Shown here: positions 1 to 6,089 of the stretch, one piece after another
How positions within the stretch are numbered: the first letter of the stretch is position 1
How the letters are laid out: the number at the start of each line of letters is the position of its first letter
Assembly (NCBI GenBank): GCA_023425905.1
Contig: JAFABT010000155.1
Location: 1 to 6,728 of the forward strand
Length of the DNA: 6,728 nucleotides
Direction: 5' to 3'
Source of the DNA: Actinomycetes bacterium
GTDB lineage: Bacteria > Actinomycetota > Actinomycetes > Actinomycetales > Cellulomonadaceae
The notes under the pieces: model-generated
Seen by the model: only the letters and a program-made list of their open reading frames with translations
The model's database searches: none
What the model was told of the DNA's origin: nothing
Made by a program: the position numbers and the translations under genes

Positions 1-249
1 GGGCCGGAAGGTGCGGGCCAGAGCGCCGCCGGGCGCCGGTGAGACGTACCGGGTTCGGCTCTGGGCGCGGAGGTCGGCGTGCGGGGTCGGGCCGCCGAGC
101 GCGACGGCGGTGGCCGCCGGCATGCCTACGAGGGCGACGGCGAGCGCGAAGGTGAGGCAGGCGGAGACCCGTCGCAGCGACCACGCGAGTGGGACACCGC
201 GCTGGTGGGTCGCGGATTGGCGTCGTGAGGGTGGCGGCGAGGGGGGCAT
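1..249 (-). CDS. Secreted protein, probable M23 (LytM-type) metallopeptidase, 5' end only
   Basis: Only the first 83 codons are present; the frame is open to the window edge. Residues 1-23 are a basic, Pro/Ser-rich cytoplasmic start, followed by SLRRVS and a hydrophobic core (about residues 28-42). A signal-peptidase-like end, PAATA then VALGG, suggests cleavage near residue 48 or 50. Residues 68-83 read RYVSPAPGGALARTFRP. This resembles the 'W.WPL.....V.R.F.PP' segment that opens the M23 domain in actinobacterial secreted peptidases, which often sit beside rpsB (family knowledge, from memory). Such enzymes cut peptidoglycan peptide cross-links outside the membrane. The zinc ligands (HxxxD and HxH) would lie beyond the window, so catalysis cannot be judged. 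The ATG at 249 has a weak AGGG seven bases upstream. It is divergent from rpsB. I am confident of an exported protein and moderately confident of the M23 assignment. Confidence 0.62.
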   Translation of the reverse strand, partial: MPPSPPPSRRQSATHQRGVPLAWSLRRVSACLTFALAVALVGMPAATAVALGGPTPHADLRAQSRTRYVSPAPGGALARTFRP

Positions 250-321
250 GGAGCGACCCTGGACCGCCCGGTGCGCCCGGGCGCCCGACGCTCAGGCGGA
301 CGGTGGACGAGAGCGGCTGCC

Positions 322-355
322 CGGGAGGTGTGGACGACACTCGGTGCACCTCCCG
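322..355. repeat. 9-bp perfect inverted repeat in the divergent region
   Basis: CGGGAGGTG (322-330) is the exact reverse complement of CACCTCCCG (347-355), with a 16-base spacer. It lies 73 bases upstream of the minus-strand peptidase start and 27 bases upstream of the candidate rpsB -35. GTGCAC occurs twice, at 344-349 and 358-363. It could be a protein-binding site or a hairpin in the 5' leader of the minus-strand transcript. Neither role can be shown from sequence alone. Confidence 0.4.
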
Positions 356-382
356 CCGTGCACATCGAGGGAGTCGGCCGCC

Positions 383-413
383 GAGACAGTCCACTGCTGG
401 CGTCAGGTAGACT
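383..413 (+). promoter_or_regulatory. Candidate sigma-70-type promoter for rpsB
   Basis: The -10 candidate TAGACT (408-413) fits the actinobacterial TANNNT consensus. The -35 candidate GAGACA (383-388) matches TTGACA at four of six positions, with a 19-base spacer that is at the long end of the normal range. The TA at 408-409 is the only TA dinucleotide between 250 and 723, so no other canonical -10 exists on either strand there. Transcription would start at about 420, giving a leader of about 300 nucleotides before rpsB. The position and direction fit the main promoter of the rpsB-tsf operon, but this is inferred. Confidence 0.5.
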
Positions 414-478
414 TCAGCCCGCGACCGGCGTGAGTCGGTCGACATCGCGCGCCCTCGGGCGGGCTCCGGTGCTCGGAC

Positions 479-496
479 CGCACGTCACGACGTGCG
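479..496. repeat. 18-bp near-palindrome in the rpsB leader
   Basis: CGCACGTC (479-486) and GACGTGCG (489-496) are exact reverse complements separated by two bases. In RNA this would fold as a seven-pair stem closed by a CACG tetraloop. It begins about 60 bases after the proposed transcription start. It could be an RNA hairpin or a dimeric repressor site; a match this good is less likely by chance than the shorter GC-only palindromes nearby. Confidence 0.4.
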
Positions 497-684
497 TCGA
501 ACACCGGTCGCCTGCGACAGCGCCACGACATCGGTCCTGGATCGTCCGGCTCACCGCCGTGCGCCCAGGGGTCGCGGCAGGAGGACGCCAGGGGTTCCGA
601 CCGACCGGACGGGACCGACAACCGGAATGCAGAGTCGAACGGCGCGGGCCCGTGAGGGATTCCGTGGCGGGGGACCTGCCGTGC

Positions 685-709
685 GCACGCCCACCGTGAG
701 GGGGCGTGC
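685..709 (+). promoter_or_regulatory. Hairpin directly upstream of the rpsB ribosome binding site
   Basis: GCACGCCC (685-692) pairs perfectly with GGGCGTGC (702-709) across a nine-base loop. The stem ends two bases before the Shine-Dalgarno AAAGGA (712-717). The core of the 3' arm, CGTGC, is repeated at 718-722 just before the ATG. The left arm could therefore pair instead with that second copy and place the ribosome binding site in a loop. S2 is known to repress rpsB-tsf through the leader in E. coli; whether this hairpin has such a role is inference. Confidence 0.4.
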
Positions 710-723
710 CGAAAGGACGTGCC

Positions 724-1629
724 ATGGCCGTCGTGACCATGCGTCAGCTGCTCGAGAGCGGTGTCCACTTCGGGCACCAGACCCGTCGCTGGAACCCGAA
801 GATGAAGCGCTTCATCTTCACCGAGCGCAACGGCATCTACATCGTCGACCTCCAGCAGTCGCTGGGCTACATCGACACCGCCTACGACTTCGTCAAGGAG
901 ACGGTCGCCCGCGGTGGGTCGATCCTCTTCGTCGGCACCAAGAAGCAGGCGCAGGAGCCCGTCGCCGAGCAGGCCGCCCGCGTCGGCATGCCCTACGTCA
1001 ACCAGCGCTGGCTCGGTGGCATGCTCACCAACTTCCAGACGGTCAACAAGCGACTGCAGCGCCTCAAGGAGCTCGAGCAGATCGACTTCGACGACGTCGC
1101 GAGCAGCCCCTTCACCAAGAAGGAGCTCCTCATCATGCGCCGCGAGCGCGACAAGCTTGCCAAGACCCTCGGCGGCATCCGGGACATGGCCAAGACGCCC
1201 TCCGCCGTGTGGATCGTCGACACGAACAAGGAGCACCTCGCCGTCAACGAGGCACGCAAGCTCGGCATCCCCGTCGTCGCGATCCTCGACACGAACTGCG
1301 ACCCGGACGTCGTCGACTACAAGATCCCCGGCAACGACGACGCGATCCGCGCCGTCTCGCTGCTCACCCGCGTGATCGCGGATGCCGTCGCCGAGGGCCT
1401 CATCCAGCGCCACTCGGGCAAGAGCGCCGCAGGCTCCGAGACCGCCGCCGCTGAGCCGCTCGCAGAGTGGGAGCGGGAGCTTCTCGCCGGTGCCGAGGCG
1501 CCGAGCGCCGAGGCCGCACCCGAGGCTGCTGCTGAGGCTCCGGCCGAGGACGCGCCTGCTGCCGAGGCTCCTGCTGCTGAGGCGCCTGTCGCCGACGCGT
1601 CCGCCGCCGAGGCTCCTGCCGCCGAGTGA
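724..1629 (+). CDS. rpsB: 30S ribosomal protein S2
   Basis: This protein of the small ribosomal subunit, 301 residues, binds late in 30S assembly and is needed with S1-like functions for mRNA engagement. The N-terminus [20 protein letters not shown] then [12 protein letters not shown] (1-32) is diagnostic of S2. Further conserved blocks are [11 protein letters not shown] (36-46), LFVGTKKQA (68-76), [14 protein letters not shown] (91-104) and the C-terminal [14 protein letters not shown] then IPGNDDAIR (182-209). The family core ends near residue 235. The remaining 65 residues form an acidic Ala/Pro/Glu tail, common in high-GC actinobacteria. I chose ATG 724 because AAAGGA lies seven bases upstream and the protein then starts like known S2. 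An in-frame GTG at 706 would add six residues and lies inside a hairpin. It is the first gene of the rpsB-tsf pair, with a 38-base gap to tsf. Confidence 0.97.
   Translation: MAVVTMRQLLESGVHFGHQTRRWNPKMKRFIFTERNGIYIVDLQQSLGYIDTAYDFVKETVARGGSILFVGTKKQAQEPVAEQAARVGMPYVNQRWLGGMLTNFQTVNKRLQRLKELEQIDFDDVASSPFTKKELLIMRRERDKLAKTLGGIRDMAKTPSAVWIVDTNKEHLAVNEARKLGIPVVAILDTNCDPDVVDYKIPGNDDAIRAVSLLTRVIADAVAEGLIQRHSGKSAAGSETAAAEPLAEWERELLAGAEAPSAEAAPEAAAEAPAEDAPAAEAPAAEAPVADASAAEAPAAE
1492..1626 (+). repeat. Low-complexity Ala/Glu/Pro repeat encoding the S2 tail
   Basis: Codons 257-301 of rpsB encode repeated AEAP/AAEAP units. GCCGAGGCTCCTGC occurs exactly at 1561-1574 and again at 1606-1619, 45 bases (15 codons) apart, which suggests growth by in-frame duplication. 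Alanine is often written GCT here (nine times), while the S2 core uses almost only GCC and GCG. The segment is probably disordered and surface-exposed. Confidence 0.75.
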
Positions 1630-1636
1630 CCTCGGC
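1621..1636 (+). other. Small hairpin with the rpsB stop codon in its loop
   Basis: GCCGAG (1621-1626) pairs with CTCGGC (1631-1636). The four-base loop TGAC contains the rpsB stop codon. A competing seven-pair stem is possible between 1606-1612 and 1630-1636, because the left arm is part of the repeated GCCGAG unit of the tail. There is no T-run, so it is unlikely to be a full terminator. It could modulate rpsB-to-tsf read-through or be a by-product of the repeat. Confidence 0.3.
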
Positions 1637-1667
1637 CTCCGCACCCGAATCGACCTGAAGGAAGACC

Positions 1668-2507
1668 ATGGCGAACTACACCGCCGCTGACATCAAGGCC
1701 CTGCGCGAGCGCACGGGCGCCGGCATGCTCGACGTGAAGAAGGCGCTCGACGAGGCCGACGGCAACACCGAGAAGGCTATCGAGATCATCCGCGTCAAGG
1801 GTCTCAAGGGCGTGAGCAAGCGCGAGGACCGTTCGACGTCGGACGGCGTCGTGCTCGGTGCCGTCGTCGCCGACGGCGCGGGCGAGGCCGGCTACATCGT
1901 CGAGGTCAACTCGGAGACCGACTTCGTCGCGAAGAACGGGAAGTTCGTCGCGCTCGCGCAGCAGGTGCTGGATGCCGCTGTCGCGAGCGGTGCGGGCGAC
2001 GCGGCGACGCTGCTCGCGACCGAGGTCGACGGCGAGACGGTCCAGGCGATCATCGACGGCGCAGCCGCGACGCTCGGCGAGAAGATCGTCCTGCGCCGTG
2101 TCGCACGCCTCACGGGCGAGAAGGTGTCGCTCTACCTGCACAAGGTCTCCAAGGACCTTCCCCCGCAGGTCGGCGTGCTCGTCGCGACGGACGCGAACGG
2201 CGCCGAGGTCGGCGTCGGGGTCGCGCAGCACATCGCTGCGTTCTCCCCGACGTACCTCACGCGCGAGGACGTCCCCGCCGACGTCGTCGCCAAGGAGCGC
2301 GAGATCGCCGAGGAGACCGCGAAGAACGAGGGCAAGCCCGAGGCTGCGCTCCCGAAGATCGTCGAGGGTCGCCTCGTCGGCTTCTACAAGGAGAACGTGC
2401 TCGTCGAGCAGGCCTTCGCGCCGGAGCCCAAGAAGACGGTCGCCCAGGCCGTCGCGGACGCCGGCAGCACGCTGCAGGGCTTCGCCCGCTTCCGCGTCGG
2501 GGTCTGA
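1668..2507 (+). CDS. tsf: Translation elongation factor Ts
   Basis: EF-Ts is the cytoplasmic nucleotide exchange factor that releases GDP from EF-Tu so it can be recharged with GTP. The 279-residue length matches the actinobacterial family. The N-terminal UBA-like helical module (about 1-45, MANYTAADIKALRERTGAGM then LDVKKAL) contacts EF-Tu. The family hallmark TDFVAKN is at 84-90, in the region that disturbs the Mg site of EF-Tu. The duplicated core follows, with QHIAAFSPTYL (187-197) and ADVVAKERE (204-212). The C-terminal module ends with PKKTVAQAV (254-262). ATG 1668 is preceded by GAAGGA with five bases between. It follows rpsB by 38 bases, the usual operon partner, and is followed ten bases after its stop by a strong hairpin. 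Confidence 0.97.
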   Translation: MANYTAADIKALRERTGAGMLDVKKALDEADGNTEKAIEIIRVKGLKGVSKREDRSTSDGVVLGAVVADGAGEAGYIVEVNSETDFVAKNGKFVALAQQVLDAAVASGAGDAATLLATEVDGETVQAIIDGAAATLGEKIVLRRVARLTGEKVSLYLHKVSKDLPPQVGVLVATDANGAEVGVGVAQHIAAFSPTYLTREDVPADVVAKEREIAEETAKNEGKPEAALPKIVEGRLVGFYKENVLVEQAFAPEPKKTVAQAVADAGSTLQGFARFRVGV

Positions 2508-2516
2508 CACGCGCGA

Positions 2517-2574
2517 CGCCGGTGGTCGGCGACCTTGACGGTCGCTGACCACCGGCGCTGTCGCACCAGCGACA
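2517..2574 (+). terminator. Strong tandem hairpin after tsf, probable terminator or attenuator
   Basis: Bases 2517-2534 pair with 2540-2557 over 18 positions (17 Watson-Crick pairs and one G-U at 2528/2546) around a five-base TTGAC loop. A second stem follows one base later: TGTCGC (2559-2564) pairs with GCGACA (2569-2574) around an ACCA loop. No T-run follows. Paired U-less hairpins of this kind are commonly proposed as terminators or mRNA 3' stabilisers in actinobacteria. It sits between tsf and pyrH and probably reduces transcription into pyrH or protects the rpsB-tsf message end. A dedicated pyrH promoter is not evident in the remaining 64 bases. Confidence 0.65.
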
Positions 2575-2606
2575 CCCCGGCGGCCCGCGCGGTCGCCGAG
2601 CAGCAC

Positions 2607-2668
2607 GGACGAGCACGACGAGCACAGTGGAGGACGGCGTGGGCGCACGAGGTCGGACGAGCACGACG
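2607..2668 (+). repeat. 14-bp direct repeat flanking the pyrH start
   Basis: GGACGAGCACGACG occurs at 2607-2620 and again at 2655-2668, with a 48-base period. The first copy precedes the Shine-Dalgarno; the second lies inside codons 6-10 and encodes part of the N-terminal extension of PyrH. It may be a local duplication that lengthened the N-terminus, or a chance match in biased sequence. Confidence 0.5.
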
Positions 2669-3385
2669 CGGGGCACCCATTCCCGGCGTGTCCTGCTCAA
2701 GCTGTCGGGGGAGACCTTCGGCGGCGGGCAGATCGGACTGGCCCCGGACGTCGTCCAGCGGGTCGCCGAGGAGATCAGCGCGGCGGTGCGCGAGGGCGTC
2801 CAGGTCGCCATCGTCGTCGGTGGCGGGAACTTCTTCCGGGGCGCAGAGCTCTCCCAGCGGGGGCTCGACCGTGCACGTGCGGACTACATGGGCATGCTCG
2901 GCACCGTGATGAACTGCCTCGCTCTGCAGGACTTCCTCGAGCAGGCCGGCGTGAGCACGCGGGTGCAGACCGCGATCACCATGGGGCAGGTCGCCGAGCC
3001 CTACATCCCGCTCAAGGCGATCCGTCACATGGAGAAGGGCCGCGTCGTCATCTTCGGCGCAGGGGCGGGCATGCCGTACTTCTCGACCGACACCGTCGCG
3101 GTGCAGCGCAGCCTCGAGACGCGCTGCGACGAGGTCCTCATGGGCAAGAACGGCGTCGACGGCGTCTACACAGCCGACCCGCGCACGGACCCTGACGCCC
3201 AGCTGCTCACGACTCTCACCTACGGCGACGCGCTCGTGCAGGGCCTCAAGGTCGTCGACTCGACGGCGTTCAGCCTCTGCATGGACAACGACGTGCAGAT
3301 GCGTGTGTTCGGCATGACCGAGCCCGGGAACGTCACGAAGGCGCTCCGGGGTGAGAAGATCGGCACGCTGGTCACCGCAGGCTGA
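2639..3385 (+). CDS. pyrH: Uridylate kinase (UMP kinase)
   Basis: PyrH phosphorylates UMP to UDP with ATP in pyrimidine nucleotide synthesis. It belongs to the amino-acid kinase fold and works as a cytoplasmic hexamer, generally activated by GTP and inhibited by UTP in bacteria. With the start chosen here it has 248 residues. Visible motifs are KLSGE (21-25), GGGNFFRG (61-68), the UMP-contact region [11 protein letters not shown] (82-92), [14 protein letters not shown] (144-157), [12 protein letters not shown] (170-181) and [12 protein letters not shown] (207-218). I chose GTG 2639 because GGAGGA (2629-2634) lies just upstream. An in-frame GTG at 2627 would overlap that ribosome binding site. 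Either start leaves a short basic extension before [11 protein letters not shown]. It lies between the tsf hairpin and frr, and its own stop codon is inside a hairpin. Confidence 0.95.
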   Translation: MGARGRTSTTRGTHSRRVLLKLSGETFGGGQIGLAPDVVQRVAEEISAAVREGVQVAIVVGGGNFFRGAELSQRGLDRARADYMGMLGTVMNCLALQDFLEQAGVSTRVQTAITMGQVAEPYIPLKAIRHMEKGRVVIFGAGAGMPYFSTDTVAVQRSLETRCDEVLMGKNGVDGVYTADPRTDPDAQLLTTLTYGDALVQGLKVVDSTAFSLCMDNDVQMRVFGMTEPGNVTKALRGEKIGTLVTAG

Positions 3386-3391
3386 CCAGCG
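3366..3391 (+). terminator. Hairpin spanning the pyrH stop codon, possible attenuator
   Basis: CGCTGGTCA (3366-3374) pairs perfectly with TGACCAGCG (3383-3391) around an eight-base loop. The TGA at 3383-3385 begins the 3' arm and is the pyrH stop codon. No T-run follows. A smaller GCCGG/CCGGC stem lies at 3401-3415. The 85-base pyrH-frr gap otherwise holds only the frr ribosome binding site. A translating ribosome reaching the stop would melt the stem, so this could link pyrH translation to expression of frr; that is inference. Confidence 0.4.
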
Positions 3392-3470
3392 CACCACCCC
3401 GCCGGTCCAGCCGGCACGCACGCCAGCCGCCAGCACGGCCCAGCACGCACCCAGCGATGAAGGAGCACCG

Positions 3471-4028
3471 GTGATCGACGACACCCTCCTCGAGGCAGAG
3501 GAGAAGATGGACAAGGCCATCGAGGTAGCGAAGGAGGACTTCGCGACCATCCGAACCGGACGCGCGAATGCCGCGATGTTCACCAAGGTGGTCGTCGAGT
3601 ACTACGGCGCCCCGACACCGCTGCAGCAGCTCGCGTCCTTCACGACGCCCGAAGCGCGCACGATCCTCGTGACCCCCTTCGACGTCACCGCGCTGCAGAA
3701 CATCGAGAAGGCGCTGCGCGACTCGGACCTCGGGGTGAACCCGAGCAACGACGGCAAGCAGATCCGCATCGTGCTGCCCCAGCTCACCGAGGAGCGCCGG
3801 CGCGACTACGTCAAGCTCGCCCGCTCGAAGGCCGAGGACGCGCGCGTGTCGGTGCGCAACATCCGCCGGCGTGCCAAGGAAGAGCTCGACCGCATCGTCA
3901 AGGACGGCGACGCCGGCGAGGACGAGGTCGCTCGAGCCGAGAAGGAGCTCGAGGCCGTGACGAAGAAGCACGTCGACCAGATCGACGTCGTGCTCGCCGC
4001 CAAGGAGAGCGAGCTCCTCGAGGTCTGA
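3471..4028 (+). CDS. frr: Ribosome recycling factor
   Basis: RRF splits post-termination 70S ribosomes together with EF-G so that subunits can be reused. The 185-residue length is exactly typical. It begins [18 protein letters not shown]. Conserved elements are IRTGRAN (27-33), the beta-domain [12 protein letters not shown] (44-55), [11 protein letters not shown] (90-100), [13 protein letters not shown] (105-117) and VRNIRRRA (128-135). Helical charged segments at both ends form the three-helix bundle. I chose GTG 3471 because AAGGAG (3460-3465) lies five bases upstream and the protein then has family length. The frame stays open upstream to 3351, but that extension overlaps pyrH and looks unlike RRF. 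The stop TGA shares one base with the cdsA ATG (TGATG), indicating translational coupling. Confidence 0.96.
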   Translation: MIDDTLLEAEEKMDKAIEVAKEDFATIRTGRANAAMFTKVVVEYYGAPTPLQQLASFTTPEARTILVTPFDVTALQNIEKALRDSDLGVNPSNDGKQIRIVLPQLTEERRRDYVKLARSKAEDARVSVRNIRRRAKEELDRIVKDGDAGEDEVARAEKELEAVTKKHVDQIDVVLAAKESELLEV

Positions 4029-4894
4029 TGGAGTCGCAGGTGGGAGTGGAGACGAGCGGGCAGCCCGGACCGCCGACGCCGAGGTCGGGCCGGAACATGC
4101 CTGTGGCCTCCGCCGTCGGCCTCGGCTTGCTCGGGCTCGTCGCGGGTTCGCTGTTCTGGCGCCACGAAGTCTTCGTGCTCCTCGTCGTCCTCGCGGTCGG
4201 CGGTGCGGTGTGGGAGCTGTCCCAGGCGTTCGCACGTCGCGGGCTGCACCTGCCGCTTCCTCCGCTGCTCGTCGGGACGGTGGGCATCCTCGTCTCCGCG
4301 TACACCGCGGGCGAAGAGGCTCTGCTCGTCTCGTTCATGCTCACCGCGGGCGGCGTGGTCGTGTGGCGCGTCCTCGACGACAACGAGCCTGCGGCGTTCA
4401 AGGACGTCGTCGCGGGGTGCTTCGCCGCGGCCTACCTGCCCTTCCTCGCAGGCTTCGTCATCCTCATGCTCGACATGCCCGACGGGCCTGCTCGTGCGTT
4501 CCTCTTCGTCCTCCTCGTCGTCGCGAGCGACGTCGGTGGGCTGGCCGCCGGCGTGATGTTCGGCCGCCATCCGCTCGCGCCCTCGGTGAGCCCCAAGAAG
4601 ACGTGGGAGGGGCTTGCGGGGTCCGTCGTGCTGGCGTGCGCGATCGGCGCCGTGGGCTGGGTCGTCGCGTTCGACCAGCCTGCGCTCACCGGGATGCTGC
4701 TCGGGCTCGTCGCCGTCGTCGCCGCCACGCTCGGTGACCTTGCCGAGTCGCTGCTCAAGCGCGACCTCGCGCTCAAGGACATGGGGTCGCTGCTGCCCGG
4801 TCACGGCGGGCTCCTCGACCGGCTCGACTCGATCGTCATGGCCGCGCCGGTCGTCTACCTGGTCATGCTCGTGACCCTTCCTGTTGGAGACTGA
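4028..4894 (+). CDS. cdsA: Phosphatidate cytidylyltransferase (CDP-diglyceride synthase)
   Basis: CdsA makes CDP-diacylglycerol from phosphatidic acid and CTP in the inner membrane, the branch point for phosphatidylglycerol, cardiolipin and, in actinobacteria, phosphatidylinositol. The 288-residue protein has a 24-residue polar N-terminus and about eight or nine hydrophobic segments (roughly 25-44, 47-66, 77-93, 98-114, 130-148, 155-176, 196-215, 221-238, 267-285). The CDP-diglyceride synthase signature is complete at 241-267, with SLLKR, KDMGS and [11 protein letters not shown]. The SPKKTWEG block (188-195) precedes it, after SDVGG (167-171). Start ATG 4028 overlaps the frr stop; GAGG at 4020-4023 lies inside the frr end. 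Only one base separates its stop from the rlmN ATG, so the three genes are probably cotranscribed. Confidence 0.95.
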   Translation: MESQVGVETSGQPGPPTPRSGRNMPVASAVGLGLLGLVAGSLFWRHEVFVLLVVLAVGGAVWELSQAFARRGLHLPLPPLLVGTVGILVSAYTAGEEALLVSFMLTAGGVVVWRVLDDNEPAAFKDVVAGCFAAAYLPFLAGFVILMLDMPDGPARAFLFVLLVVASDVGGLAAGVMFGRHPLAPSVSPKKTWEGLAGSVVLACAIGAVGWVVAFDQPALTGMLLGLVAVVAATLGDLAESLLKRDLALKDMGSLLPGHGGLLDRLDSIVMAAPVVYLVMLVTLPVGD

Positions 4895-4895
4895 C

Positions 4896-6089
4896 ATGAC
4901 GACGTCCACGGGCCCCGCGGCAGGAGCCAACCCTCGACAGGTCCGTCCGGGAGACGAGCAGGCGCCGGGCGCCGTGCCGCTCACGCTCAACTTCGGTCGC
5001 CCGGCGCGGCGCGGCAAGCCGCCGCGCCACTTCGTCGACATGACGCCCGACGAGCGGGTCGAGGCCGTCGTCGCGCTCGGGGAGAAGCCGTTCCGGGCCA
5101 AGCAGCTCGCGACGCACTACTTTCAGCACCTCACGAACGACCCCGCGCAGATGACCGACCTCCCGGCAGCGAGCCGGGACGTCCTTGCCAGTGCGCTGCT
5201 GCCCTCGCTTCTCACCGCGACGCGGACGATGGAGGCGGACGAGGGAACGACCGTCAAGACGCTCTGGCGGCTCTTCGACGACGCGAAGGTCGAGTCCGTC
5301 CTCATGCGCTACCCGTCCAGGACGACGCTGTGCGTGTCGAGCCAGGCAGGCTGCGGCATGGCCTGCCCGTTCTGCGCGACGGGTCAGATGGGCCTCACCC
5401 GCAACCTGTCCACCGCCGAGATCGTCGAGCAGGTCCGAGCGGCTGCGCGTTCGCTCGCTGACGGCGACCTGCCCGGTGGGCCTGCGCGCCTCAACAACCT
5501 CGTCTTCATGGGGATGGGCGAGCCGCTCGCCAACTACAAGGTCGTCATGGAGACGGTGCGCCGCCTCGTCGCCCCCGTCCCCGACGGGCTGGGCATGTCG
5601 GCGCGGAACATCACGGTCTCGACCGTCGGTCTGGTCCCGGCGATGGACAAGCTGCGCGGTGAGGGCATCCCCGTCACGCTCGCGCTGTCCCTGCACGCAC
5701 CGGACGACGAGCTGCGCGACGAGCTCATCCCGGTCAACAGCCGCTGGAAGGTCGCCGAGGCGCTCGACTCCGCGTACGCGTACTACCGCGAGACGGGTCG
5801 GCGGGTGTCGATCGAGTACGCGCTCATCAAGGACATGAACGACCAGAAGTGGCGTGCCGAACTCCTCGGCGAGCTGCTCAACAAGCGCGGACGCGGCTGG
5901 GTCCATGTCAACCCGATCCCGCTCAACCCGACGCCCGGCTCCATCTGGACGGCGAGCGAGCGGCCGGTCGAGCGTGCGTTCGTCCAGGCGCTCCGGGACG
6001 CCGGGATCCCCACGACGGTTCGCGACACGCGGGGCAGTGACATCGATGGCGCGTGCGGTCAGCTCGCTGCCGAGGAGGAGGACGCATGA
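4896..6089 (+). CDS. rlmN: Dual-specificity 23S rRNA/tRNA adenosine-C2 methyltransferase RlmN
   Basis: RlmN is a radical-SAM enzyme that installs 2-methyladenosine in 23S rRNA (A2503, E. coli numbering) and in some tRNAs at A37. The 397-residue protein carries the 4Fe-4S motif CxxxCxxC as C153, C157 and C160 in [21 protein letters not shown] (206-210) belongs to the SAM site. The two additional catalytic cysteines are present: C146 (equivalent to E. coli C118) in TLCVSSQ, and C387 (equivalent to C355) in DIDGACGQL. It therefore looks fully active. The first 45 residues are a variable, probably flexible extension. I chose ATG 4896 with GGAGA at 4886-4890; an in-frame TTG at 4884 would overlap cdsA and that site. 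Its stop overlaps the next start as ATGA. Cfr, a related resistance enzyme, is unlikely given this context. Confidence 0.95.
   Translation: MTTSTGPAAGANPRQVRPGDEQAPGAVPLTLNFGRPARRGKPPRHFVDMTPDERVEAVVALGEKPFRAKQLATHYFQHLTNDPAQMTDLPAASRDVLASALLPSLLTATRTMEADEGTTVKTLWRLFDDAKVESVLMRYPSRTTLCVSSQAGCGMACPFCATGQMGLTRNLSTAEIVEQVRAAARSLADGDLPGGPARLNNLVFMGMGEPLANYKVVMETVRRLVAPVPDGLGMSARNITVSTVGLVPAMDKLRGEGIPVTLALSLHAPDDELRDELIPVNSRWKVAEALDSAYAYYRETGRRVSIEYALIKDMNDQKWRAELLGELLNKRGRGWVHVNPIPLNPTPGSIWTASERPVERAFVQALRDAGIPTTVRDTRGSDIDGACGQLAAEEEDA

Larger units (their letters stand above)
250..723. other. Divergent intergenic region and long rpsB leader, no gene
   Basis: These 474 bases contain no reading frame with recognisable protein sequence or codon character. 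The region is very GC-rich and has exactly one TA dinucleotide (408-409), which sits in the candidate rpsB -10. I find perfect inverted repeats at 322-355, 479-496 and 685-709, a 12-bp palindrome at 273-284, and a smaller GTCGC/GCGAC repeat at 507-518. If transcription starts near 420, the rpsB message carries a leader of about 300 nucleotides. No promoter with a canonical -10 is visible for the minus-strand gene. I recognise no known riboswitch or tRNA here. Confidence 0.7.

Noticed and set aside
273..284. 12-bp palindrome GCGCCCGGGCGC
   Set aside because: It is made only of G and C in a very GC-rich region, so it is likely by chance; it was noted in the intergenic entry and not called as a site.
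189..699. Plus-strand open frames in the region upstream of rpsB (189-410, 271-699)
   Set aside because: The encoded sequences are Arg/Gly/Pro-rich with no recognisable domain, there is no convincing ribosome binding site, and they overlap the better supported secreted-protein start and the rpsB leader.
706..723. GTG 706 as the rpsB start
   Set aside because: It lies in the arm of the 685-709 hairpin, has no ribosome binding site, and adds residues not seen in S2; ATG 724 fits the family start and the AAAGGA.
403..1644. 413-codon open frame on the minus strand across rpsB and its leader
   Set aside because: It is antisense to a certain S2 gene, its protein is low-complexity Arg/Leu/Asp-rich with no family resemblance, and such frames are expected in high-GC DNA.
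1317..2648. 443-codon minus-strand open frame opposite the rpsB end and tsf
   Set aside because: It is a mirror of the strong codon bias of tsf; the repeated Ala/Ser stretch is the antisense of the S2 tail, and there is no ribosome binding site or recognisable motif.
3351..3470. N-terminal extension of frr by 40 codons
   Set aside because: It overlaps pyrH, its sequence is unlike RRF, and GTG 3471 has a good AAGGAG and gives exactly 185 residues.
3806..5101. 431-codon minus-strand open frame opposite the frr end, cdsA and the rlmN start
   Set aside because: It is rich in charged low-complexity sequence generated by antisense reading of membrane-protein codons, and it crosses three certain genes.
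4896..6089. Possible Cfr-type antibiotic resistance methyltransferase
   Set aside because: The housekeeping context beside cdsA, the RlmN-like C-terminus DIDGACGQL and normal host codon use all favour RlmN.
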